Below are positions 36,478-46,949 of a stretch of 64,000 nt of DNA, one piece after another. Below the pieces are notes generated by a model. That model saw only the letters and a list, made by a program, of their open reading frames with translations, did no database searches and was not told where the DNA came from. Position numbers and translations under genes: made by a program. Source of the stretch: Cacajao melanocephalus (lineage: Eukaryota > Chordata > Mammalia > Primates > Pitheciidae). Position 1 is the first letter of the stretch, and every line of letters starts with the position of its first letter. The DNA lies in the NCBI GenBank assembly GCA_963573385.1, contig CAUYLG010071382.1:58869-122868 (forward strand), read 5' to 3'.

Positions 36478-37599
36478 CTTCCTTCAGTGCTGCAGATGCA
36501 TTTTTTCACCCAGCCAGCTGACTAGGGCAGCCTCTCCTATCATCCAGGGACCACCATTTGGCTTCTATTTTTCCTGATTTTTTTAAAACCTATGGCTGGA
36601 AGCCCAGCTGGCACCTATCTCCTGGGGAAGACTGTGGGGAAGGTGAGTGAGTGGAAATGTTAGATGCTCAAAGGAAAGGTATGTGCAAGGTGGAGTCACC
36701 GAGACCCTCACCTGGGCCTTGGGCTCTGGGAGGCTCCTGAGGGCTCTAACACTGGCTGCTCCTGTTTTGCTACCATTTCCCCACGGCACCCCCCACAGGC
36801 TCTCTCTAGGGCTGGAGATGCCAATGGACAAGTGTCCTAGCAGCCTCTGTGGGCCTGAGGAGTGTGGATTGCAGCCCTATGGAACAGAGAAAGGCTAATG
36901 AAACCTAGGCAAACATGACAGGGAATGGAAGGAGAAGACGAATTTAAGAAAAAAAGAAGAAAGAGAGGAATGGAAAAAGGAAACAAAGGGAAAGAAAAAT
37001 GGAACGTGGTTAGCACTGCCTCTCAGTCACTGAGACCCTGGCCACAACTCTGTCTGGGGCATAGATCAGTGCCCCCCACCTTGGCCGGTTTTCCCCAAGC
37101 AGCTGGGCACTGTCAGGATTTAGGTACTAGCAGAGGACTAGGGGATCTAGAACCTGTCTTCTGAGCAAGCCCATCACATCATGTATAGCAGAGCCAGGGT
37201 GGACCACTGCCTGGGATTTGAAGGCCTCGCAAAGGGTTCCTAGCACAAAGCAGCCTCCTGAGGAGACTCAGAAGAGGGAGAATGGGGGAAGAGGGGAGGG
37301 ATGTGGCTGGAGGAACCGTGTGCAGATTGAAGACCAGGTAGGGGTGGGTCTCCTGAACTCCTTTCTCGAACACTGATGTGTTGGATACAGAGTGCCCTAG
37401 GCAGCCAGAAAGCAAAGAGAAGATATTTCAGAGTGCAGAAACTGAATATGGTTATCAGGAGAAAGGGCTAAGAGGCTGAGGGCCCCAGGAAGTGGAAGAC
37501 CCAGCAGGGCCCAGAGCCGTGAGAGTTTGGCCAGGTTGAAACAGGCAGAGGAGGGAGGGACCTTGGGCTTAGCGCGAGGGTGGGAGAAATTAGTGGGAA

Positions 37600-37700
37600 G
37601 CCGAGATGTTTGGCGCTTTAAGTAGTTAATATTTTCCCAAATCTTAATCCAATTTGAGGTTATTAGGCAAAGTGCTGAGAAAGGTTGCACATCAGACTTA
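37600..37700. promoter_or_regulatory. Candidate element with a bicoid-type site
   Basis: A short AT-rich unique segment with AAGTAGTTAATATT followed by CTTAATCC; TAATCC at 37645-37650 is the PITX/OTX core. Weak, motif-only evidence. Confidence 0.25.
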
Positions 37701-38034
37701 TTCCAGTAAATCTCTGTGCTCTGAGTGGAGAGAAAGACGCGTGAGAACTAGCTAATATTGGCCCTCCACCCACTGGGTCTGAAGCTGCCCCCACCCCTCC
37801 ACTATTAGCGAAGAGGGTGCAGGGCTTTTGAGTTTTCCTCTCCAAGGCAAGAGGTGGTTTTCTCTCTGAGCTCCTCTCCCCTCTGTTCAATTCACTTTCC
37901 CAAACTGGAGCCTCAGCCTTGACTTTCCCTCCTGCGCTCCCCAAGCCCCCACCATAAGCCCAGCAACTCTTGGTCAAAGACAAATAAAGCACAGCTTCCT
38001 GCCAGGGTAAAACTGGTCGACCAGTTCCCTGGTG

Positions 38035-38091
38035 GGAGGGGGGGTGGGGATAGAGAGGAGACAGAGAGAGAGGGAGGAGGGAGGGTTGGGG

Positions 38092-38125
<34 letters not shown>
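38035..38125. repeat. GA-rich tract with a (AG)n core
   Basis: About 90 bases almost all purine on the plus strand, with about thirteen AG units at the end. Possible triplex-forming or GAGA-type element upstream of the 38.6-40 kb CpG cluster. Confidence 0.9.
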
Positions 38126-38264
38126 ACAAAAAACAACCAAAGTTGGGGGGTGGGCGGCAGAAACCTGGCGAAGAGGAAGGCGAAGTAAACTGCAAACCCC
38201 GGGGAACAGATGTGCACGGTGCCCTCGCCCCTCCCTGGCGTAGCCTATTCAGCTGCTCCTCATC

Positions 38265-38375
38265 TCTGTGCCCGCGGAATTACATTATTTTCTCCCTGGT
38301 CCAATCATCGTTTTACAGGAAAAAAATTAAAGAAATATAAATTGCTGCTTTGCAAGATCAAAGTGCCAATTTCTG
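38265..38375. promoter_or_regulatory. Candidate TCF/LEF- and NF-Y/PBX-motif element
   Basis: Unique sequence holding CCAATCA (38301-38307) and a consensus TCF/LEF site AAGATCAAAG (38354-38363) with AT-rich spacers, directly left of the 38.6-40 kb CpG cluster. Consistent with a Wnt-responsive enhancer; unproven. Confidence 0.35.
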
Positions 38376-38559
38376 GTGCATCTGGATGAGTGGAGAGATG
38401 GGGAGGAAAGAGGGGGAGAGTGACGCAGTGGAGGTTGCCCAACTCCGAAGTGTTCTCAACAGTGCATTTTGGCCATTGTATTTTAAATTCTCTTCCCCAA
38501 CAATTTCGCAGGGTGCGCAGCGGGGAAGCGCATAGCTTCAGAGCTTGTGAAGAAACCTT

Positions 38560-40010
38560 GCCTTGACCATCTCTGCGCGCCCCCAGGGGACTCAGAACCC
38601 TGAGGCTCTTCTAGAGACGCCGACTTGCCCAGCGCGCGGGGGTACGTGGTGAGGAAGAGAATGAGGGGTGCTGATCCGGATCTGTAGAGTCACCAAATAC
38701 ACCAATAAACCGCGAAGAAGCCACCAAGTCGCCATTCCCCTACTCTAGCTCAAAGCTAGAAGGCTAGCTGAAGGCTCCTGGTCAATTTTCCCTGCGCTCA
38801 GGCTAGCTGTTCTACCGGAAGGACTGGGTATATTCAGATTATCTGGGCGACCTAGACCAGCACCAGGTTTTCCAGGCAGAGGTTAGCGGGGTTCTTAATT
38901 GTGGCATTGCTTCCTTGTGACCCTGCCACGTGGGGGACTACATAGGCCTGGTACGTAAGGCCGCAATTCCCTCCGTCCCCATTGCGCTTTCCGTAATCGA
39001 AGAGCGGATAGATGCAGACCAAGCAAAGGGCTCGAAAGTGTAGCTGGGACTCCCACGCCGGAAGCCTGGAGAGGGGCGCTGCGAGTTCGCAGGGCTTGGG
39101 AGTTTTTTTGCGGCGGAAGAAGCTGAATCTAGGGGCTGAGTCCCCGGGAAGGGCTAGCCGCCTCTAAGCTTTCGCCAAGAGATTATCTTGGAGCCAAGCG
39201 GCCGAGATTGAGGGTTCTTTCTGCGGAACCTGTCTCCGGAGTGAGATGTGCAAGGGGACCGCCACGTCCTCACCGCGCTCCCAGCTCCCTTTGGGGCGGG
39301 TCCTGGGACAAGCCGGAGGACTAGGCTTCTTCCAGAGCGCCGCCGTCTTTCCAGGAAAGACCCAAGTGCGCGATGTCAGCCCGCTTGCCCTTCATCTGAA
39401 TTGTCCTTATGTGGCCATTTCTGTTTTAAATTTAATTTTTTTTACTAAAGAAGGATGGGTTAAAACAGCTGAGAGCGCGCCTGCTCTTTCCTGCCCTGAG
39501 TTCTGCATCTCGACAGCCGCCCACCGGACTGCATTTCCGATCTGGGAGCTATCCCCACCTTGGGAGGGTGGGGCAACAGTGTTATTCTCGTTTCCAGATA
39601 AGGAAACCAACAACCCTAGCGCTTGAGGGTAAATGGTCCCAGATTCCTGAGCCGCAAAGCTAGGACCGTTACCTAGGTCACCTAAAAATTTATGTTCTTT
39701 CCGCTCCCCCGAGGGTGATTCTCTGCCAGCTTCGCAGGCCCTTCTCCCACCCGTCATTCGAAGTCCTCGACCCCGGGGCAGCCCCACAGCTCTGCGCTGG
39801 CCCGTGCGCACCGCCCTCACCGTGCGCGCCAGGCATCTCACCTCAGCCAGGCAGGTGCAGAGGTGACGGGCGCGGCAGCCGCGGTTCGTCCGGCCGAGGG
39901 GCAAGAGTAGGCTGGCCGCCTCCTTCTGCTGCCCGGCGGCTGAGGGGGCAGGGGAGGGGGAACAGGGCTGGGAAACTGCCGTCAGCGGGTCCCGGCCCCG
40001 CCTCCCGAAC
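38560..40010. promoter_or_regulatory. CpG-island cluster about 12-13.5 kb upstream of TBX15
   Basis: CpGs are frequent at 38.57-38.65, 39.0-39.4 and, most densely, 39.7-40.0 kb. A MIR-like piece at about 39.58-39.65 kb interrupts it. No gene is recognised on either strand. Orphan CpG islands far upstream of a T-box gene usually act as poised regulatory elements. Confidence 0.6.
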
Positions 40011-40480
40011 ACAACGTCCAGGAAACCTCAGAACTTTCTATTGTCTGAGAAGCTTCACTGAATAAATTGTCCCTAAGACTATAGAGCTGCAAAGAGCCGA
40101 TCCGGGCAGGTTCTAGTGCGGCCCTGTGCCCAGAGCCTGCTTGCCAGAAAGTGTGACCAGAAGCCCCGCACCATCAGGACTATGGAGAAGAGAGGAGTTC
40201 GGTGCCTTAGTGCCGCCCTGCGACGCCCCCGGAGCAGGGGGATCCAGGCCTAAACTCGTGGGTTCCGAAAGGGCAAGGGATCAGAGTCAGGCATAGGCGG
40301 GCGCTTATAGAAAGCGCGTCTTTCTTGGAAGCCCCTGCCAGGGTACCCAACCCCAGGGCCAGGGTTCCTGGCGTTTCCAGGAGAGACTGAATTTGTCAGG
40401 ATTCCCCTCTCCAGAAGGTGGCTTTTCGTGAAGATTCACCCTTCCTGGTCTGCACAGAAGTCAATCTGGTCTCTCCCTCT

Positions 40481-40486
<6 letters not shown>

Positions 40487-40513
<27 letters not shown>

Positions 40514-40514
40514 G

Positions 40515-40548
<34 letters not shown>
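40487..40548. repeat. Compound (CT)n(CA)n microsatellite
   Basis: About thirteen CT units, a GT interruption, then about sixteen CA units; likely hypervariable. Confidence 0.95.
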
Positions 40549-40549
<1 letters not shown>

Positions 40550-41959
40550 ACCCTTAACCCCCCCACCCCCGCACTCGGGTGCCTCTCAGGAAACGCCCGC
40601 GCGTGGGTGTGGACCAGCAGACTCACTGGGCCATTGACTCACGACTTAACCAAGCACAAGTCTCTTAATTGCAGAGACCACATTCCTCTTTTGTCACACT
40701 GGGGTGATTAGAGCAGCCTAATGGTTCCTGGGATTGGTCAGCTATGCTGGCTGGTTGCCCATTTAGAGTACATCCGACACGCGTGCACATCTATGTTTGA
40801 ATCCCACCACCCGAGCCCGCTAACACCAGCGCACAGACCCACACTGTCTTTCTGTCCCTCCGGCTGCTTTCCCTGCTTGCTGTTTCTGCTGGGTGATTAA
40901 CGACCCCAAATAGTGTAAGGAATTCGACATCTCAAGCTCAGCATTTTCAATTCCTTAATTTGTCCCTGGGTGACTGTTAGCGATTGTGGCTGTAGATCAC
41001 ATGGGGCGGGCCAGGTAGAATGAGCAGCTGATTCAACACTGTTGAGTTGGGGTTTGGTTTCGTTTTTTTAAAGGCGACTCAGAAAGTAGCCCCGAGAGAA
41101 CTTCAAGAAGGCAGCAGGCTGCAGGCTGCGGAGGTCCCTGCACTAAGATGCCTTTGGGTTGTCACCACTCTGGTTCTTTATAAACAGTAAAGTGCTAGCA
41201 AATAGCAAAGCCCTTCTGGGCTATAGCTTCTGAGGTGGGTGGGGCAGGCAGGTGAAAAAACTGAGGCTCACGGGTTTCCTGCTTCAAATCAGACGTCTCA
41301 CTGGGAGAACTGCTCACTCTGAGTTTCTTGTTCCCCATGTGGATCCTGGGGTATGTTTTCCTGAGGGCCGACAGGGAGCATACTGGGAAAAGGAGAAAGT
41401 ACTCACAGCAGAACTGCTCCAGAGACAACCACAGTTTGACTTTTTTGTTTTGGTTAGAAAGAAGTTAGACTCCTCTCCATTGTCCCACCTCTCCCCTACA
41501 CACTCTGAGTCCTGATCATTGTTCTATCTCATTTAAAAAAGGAATATTTTTCTTCCTGAAGGGCTGGGTATGAGAACTGAAACATTTCAGTTTGCCTTAA
41601 CAGCTGCTACTAGGTTTTCTTTGGGAGGCGGGGGCTTTAAGTGGAGCTTTTAAGATAGTTTTCTGTCCCCATCACCCTCCTGATTAAGCAGGCAGTGACT
41701 CTGGGGCCAAAGCCTTTAGAGATGACTCCCTGCATGGACTTCTGGAACTCCCAAAGTATGAGGGGGAGTATGAGAGGAGAGGTAGGGGAAAGGAAAAGGA
41801 GAGTAGAGGAGAACGGGAAGAGTCTTTATTTGCCCTGTTTGCTTAGTTCTTTTGGCTGCAGGAGACTGATTCTGCTCTAAGGCAGGAGGAACTAGTTCTT
41901 TCGCTCCCCTGCAGTAACTGGGGGACTGCTAGTTGCTCCTTCCAGCCCACTATCCCTTA

Positions 41960-42304
<345 letters not shown>

Positions 42305-42311
42305 TCAGCAT

Positions 42312-42326
42312 CCTCTAGGTGGCAGC
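42312..42326 (+). promoter_or_regulatory. Strong CTCF-like site
   Basis: The 15-mer CCTCTAGGTGGCAGC matches the CTCF core consensus CCASYAGRKGGCRSY at 14 of 15 positions, with only the third base differing. It lies in unique sequence just right of an Alu, between the 39 and 45 kb CpG islands, and points rightward. Confidence 0.6.
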
Positions 42327-44859
42327 AGGCAGGCCTGACTAGGATCTAGAAGAAGACTCTCCAACTCCCTCAGAGGGATGAAGACCTGGGATCTTCTGGG
42401 TGGCAAGACTGAGATCCACTAAGCTCCAAAGTCCTGGCACTGAACTCTTCTCTCTGAGGTTTCTAGGTGTGTAGTTTCTGAAGTCAAATTATTGTGATTA
42501 AATGCATGCTTTTGTAAAACACACACACACACACAGACTATGAGACTAGTCTTAGGTTGAGTGAGAACGGTGACTTCTGTCCTTTCCAGAACTGGCGATC
42601 CTCTCCCAAATTAAGACCCTAAGCTTTCCTGAGAACTTTAGCCACTCTGTGAAAATGCTGACTGAGGCTGGGGTGGGCTAACAGGGGCGACCTGCCTGTC
42701 TGCAGGCCTGTGAAACCCAATCAGTATACCTCCTAGAGAGAGTTTAAAGGAATGTACGGGTGTGCAGGATGAAATCAGCCCAAGAACCTTTATAGAAACA
42801 TGAGTGTGATCTGTGAGGAAAGCAAGGATGTAACTAAAGCAATGCATTTGCTTTTCCTGGCTGACTGACAGGCTTTGGTGGGGGATGGATAATTTTATCA
42901 ATTGGTTGTAAAGACCTAAGGCCCTGGCAGGGACATAGGGGAGGGAGCTACTCAGGAGAACTAGAAGGCAAAAAGGAACGAATACAAAAATCCTCCTATA
43001 TTCCAGGCACACAATTCTTTGTCACATATATATTACACATGCACATACAAACTTATTCGGTTTAAAAAGAAAACCCTTGCTTTGGACAGAATGGATATGC
43101 ACATAAGTTCATGCATTCACTCAGCAAGTAATCATTGAATATCTACCATGAACAGGGCATTTTGTCAGGCTCTTTGTAAATATGTGTATGAGTGTGTGTG
43201 TGTGTGTGTGCACGTGTGTGCACAAATTCAACCAGCAAACTCCAATTTGGCTTCATGGCAGGTTTGCAAGACAACTCAGAACTCTGAGTGCTGGGACTGA
43301 GACTTCAGGATTCGCAGACATTTTGGGTCATTGCCAGAGGTGGTAACAACTCTGCTGGTGCCCTAAGAGTTCACACTTTTCCTCTTGTGCAGTTGTGGAA
43401 GTCCGGGAGGAACAGCCTTGTGCTCCAACTTCCAATCTACTACCTTTGGGGATAATGCTGAGAAGCAAAATATGTTAAATCCTTTTAAAATAATGCTTTC
43501 CATTCCTAAAGTCTGTTCCCCTTCCAGAATCATTCTGAGGTTGGAAATAACCCTGCGACCAATGGATTTCTTTTCAGTGACTATGGCTTTGAGGAGACTG
43601 ACTTAGGACAATTTCCACAGGTGTAAACTTCAACAGTATGCACACACACACACAGGCACCTGTGTACACAAATATACACGTGACTATACAAATTACTTAC
43701 CCGGAGCAATCATACCTAGAAAAACAAGTAGGATGGAATGGGCGGGTGGATTCAGTTTTCCTTACTCTTGAAATTCAGTAACTCCACAAGTAGACTCAAA
43801 ATATCACTTAGTTTTAAGTTTCATTTGACAAATAAAAATGGTATATATTTATCATGTATATGTTGTTTTGAAATATATATATACGTTGTAAAATAGCTAA
43901 ATTGAGCTAATTAACATATGCATTACGTCACATACTTATTTGTGTGTGTGTGGTGAGAACATCTAAAGTCTGTTAACATTCTTGAAAATTGCTAACAGTA
44001 GTCACCAGGTTGTACAACAGGTCTCTTGAACTTATTCTTCCTAACTGACCAGTCACTTTGCTTTTTAACAGTCATTTTCCTGTGCCCTTACAAACTTATC
44101 TGCTATATCAGTGCGTAACCAGGCCAGCAGACACTACCCTAGTCTTGTAGCAGCAAATGACCCAGTTGCCTGTGGCTTCATGGAATAGTTGGTTAAATCC
44201 AATCCATACTCCATGGAGCTAGTGATGCTCAGCAGCCTTGGCATACGAATCTGCAGGTACAAGCACATTCCTGCACAGTGACTTTCAATCCAGGCCAAGC
44301 AAAGAGAGGTACGCCTATATAGAGATTCTGTATTTTGGGGATCTAATTGGTGAGTGTGTATAGAACAAAGAAGTGGAGAGGAAGGCAAAACAACTAAGTA
44401 ATAGAAAAGCCAGCCATAGACTGCAGTGGAAAATAATGGCATGAGAAGTCTTGGGGCAAAGGTAAGGGGTAGCAGTTGAATGCCAGCCTAACTCATCCGG
44501 ATGGATGCCGCTGCGTTCAAGCGCTCCCAGAACCCGCGGCCTAAGTAAATAACAATTCTCTTAAAGCGAAGGCAGCGACGAGAGGACATTGCGAACTGCA
44601 CTTTTCTTCCACGGGTTAAGAGGACAGTATAAAACTGCACACTCCCTAACGGCCCAGGCATCCTAGCTCTGTCTAGTGAAGTAGACAGCAGAAAAAAACA
44701 TCTAGGTCTGTCAAGTTGAAAACATTTTCACTTTCACCTTAAACTAGTGAAGCAAACGGATTTTCCCTTTCCGAACATCGCTCTTGTTTTTCCATCTAGT
44801 CTTTGGGAATGTAATCTCAATCTTAACCGCGTATGTCCGTTTCCACTGCACCTGTGCGG
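42327..44859. other. Intergenic, between the CTCF-like site and the large CpG island
   Basis: CA/TG microsatellites and an AT-rich run; an L2/MIR-like trace at about 43110-43170. No gene is recognised. Confidence 0.5.
42515..42535. repeat. (CA)n microsatellite
   Basis: About nine CA units. Other short TG/CA runs lie at 43190-43217 and 43643-43656, and an AT-rich run at 43850-43890. Confidence 0.85.
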
Positions 44860-46900
44860 GACAGACAGGCGCTTACCCCCGCAGCGTCCAATCGGTAAGT
44901 TATCTAACCCGGCGGCTACAACTCAGGGAAAGCCCTGGTCGCGAGCTTCTTTCCCCGGCTTGAGCTCAGCAGCGGGGCCCGCAGTGCTGCCGGCCAGTGG
45001 GGAGGCAGGGAGGCTGTCCGCGCGCCAAAGCCAGCCGGGAAATGGAGTCCAGCCGCCCGCCGTTGTAGCGCAGGAAGCGGGAGGTGCCAACACACACTTC
45101 GCAGTTCTGCACGTTCTTCGTGTCTTGGAGGAGAGTAGAGCCTCGGTGTGAGGCTCCATCGGCACCCCACGAAGAGGAGGGCGTCTTGTGCCACTCCCGC
45201 GACTCCGCGTTAAGACGCAGACACGCTGCTGCGCCTGCCTTCGTCCCGGGCGGGCAGCAGCCGCGCGGAGCAAGGTGGGGCTGCGGGGAGGGAGAACCGC
45301 GGGGCCGATCCCTGACCGGGGTCCTCTAGAAAGCCCGCTCTGTGCCCAAACGCGCCGCTCCGTCCGTGGGCGACTTCGGACCCGACGCTGCCCGTGAATT
45401 CACACGCTCCGGGACGCACGGGGGGTCGTCCCCTGTAACCCGACCGCGCTACCTCCCCAGGTGAGACGGCCTCGCGGGTGGGTTCGGAAGCCGGCGATGG
45501 GGCAAAAGGGCAACCTCACTTATTTCTAAGGGCTCGGAGATGAAGAAGGGCTGAGCGTTCCCGCCACCCCAGCCCAGGTATTGCCCTCTTTTCCGTGTTC
45601 TGGGAGGAGGGAAACCATGCCGTTTTGAGTTTCAACATATTTAGATTCTGAAAATCGACGGCCCTTCCCTTCTTTCCTGGAAAGGCCTGCCCGGTAGGCA
45701 CAACCTCGGAAGAAACGGGCGGCGCGTGAGTTCCTTGGAGACGCCGCCTGGACCTCCTGACTCGAGTTGCGGGGCTGGTGCGGCGCCCACGGTGTATGGG
45801 GGCTGGGCCCGAGGCTTCTGGGACGGGATCGTGGGTAAGACTTGGCCCTTCGAAGAACTCTTGAGTTCCCTGCCTGACATTTTGTCCCCTCAGGAAGCGT
45901 CTCTTCCCGACTTCTGAGGGTGTCTGGTTCTTTGACGGGGTGGCCCCGTCGGGGAGAAAGGAGACGTGTTCCTAAACAGTTGTTCTGTGGTGCGGGACCT
46001 GGCTTTGTTCGGCCTCCCTGCTCTCAGGTTGTGCCTGAACTCGGGCTTGCACGCCTGACGCGGGCGCTGGCCCTGGCGGCTGCTCGGACTGGCCCCCCCG
46101 CCCCACCCTGCGCACAGGCGACTAGGCGAAGCCGGGACGCCCCGCGGACGCTCGGACCCAGCACACCCGCGCACAGCCCGGGAAACGGGAAAGGCCACTG
46201 TCGGCTTCCCCCTGGCAGATTCTATCCTCGGGCACGCGAAGGTCACAGAGGCTCTCAAGGCTAATTCTGAATGGGAACCAGCACAAAGGGTTCAGAAAGC
46301 CTGGTGGCCCCGACTGCGCAGGGTGCGGACGGGGAGCCCGGATCCAGCTTCGCCGCCACGCGCCTCGCAGCCCGGCGGCCCGGGCCCGGCCCAGGGAGGA
46401 GGCAGGCCGCCTGGACCGGCTTCCGCGGCCGGGGGGTAAGCTCTGGTTCATCCCCAGGTGAGGCCCCCAGGGGATGCCCAGATTCGGTCTGGGAAACGCA
46501 CCCGGAGAGAACCACGGAGCGCTCTCGGTGGTGAACCAGAGCTTACAACTGTGGCCGCAGCTAGACCTAGGGGAGGCCTGGGCGCTGAAGCTTCCTCGGC
46601 CGGAGGGCCCACACCGCGTCTTCCTTTTCTGACAAGGCTCCGCGGGGTAGTGGGCGGGAGACCGGGGTCTCAGAACAGAGGGGCTGGCCCGGCGCGGTGG
46701 GCCGGGAACGCCCGGGCGTGTGTGTGCAGTCAGTGGTGCGGGTTGGGGGTGGAGGTGCGACCTCCTTTATCCCCCGACCGGGAAAACCCGACTCCTCGAT
46801 CTCATCCAGCGAGAAGGTCGTTAGCGTCTGTGGACCAGCTAGTGTCCGGCTTTGGAGGCGCTCCGTTTCAGAGCTCCAAAGGAAACCTTCTGTGACTTCA
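44860..46900. promoter_or_regulatory. Large orphan CpG island about 19-20 kb upstream of TBX15
   Basis: This is the longest CpG-dense stretch of the window, almost continuous from about 44.88 to 46.90 kb and unique in sequence. Several 80-145-codon open frames exist on both strands, but none has a recognisable domain and all have the Arg/Ala/Pro/Gly bias of GC-rich DNA. It contains a perfect 15-bp inverted repeat (46436-46450 and 46532-46546) and splice-like signals (CCCCAG then GTGAGG at about 46453-46464). It could be the promoter of an unannotated non-coding RNA or a distal TBX15 regulatory island. Confidence 0.7.
46436..46546. other. Perfect 15-bp inverted repeat with nested hairpin
   Basis: The left arm at 46436-46450 (GTAAGCTCTGGTTCA) is exactly complementary in reverse to the right arm at 46532-46546. 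Between them lies a second small hairpin, CCCAGA-TTCGG-TCTGGG, at 46477-46493. A transcript of either strand could fold into a long stem-loop. Nothing suggests a transposon origin. Confidence 0.85.
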
Positions 46901-46949
46901 AGAGCGTCCTGCGCATTCACATGGGGTCACCTCCTGGCTGGTTGAGGAG

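Larger units (their letters stand above)
31991..38034. other. Upstream regulatory domain, gene-free
   Basis: About 6 kb with only one MIR and one CA repeat. 32.1-32.35 kb is unusually rich in alternating purine-pyrimidine CATGTG/ACACAT words without a clear repeat unit. Candidate elements at 33.2, 36.46 and 37.65 kb are listed separately. No coding exon is seen. Confidence 0.5.

Noticed and set aside
46458..46895. 145-codon open frame in the large CpG island
   Set aside because: Same GC bias, opposite-strand frames equally long, no domain.
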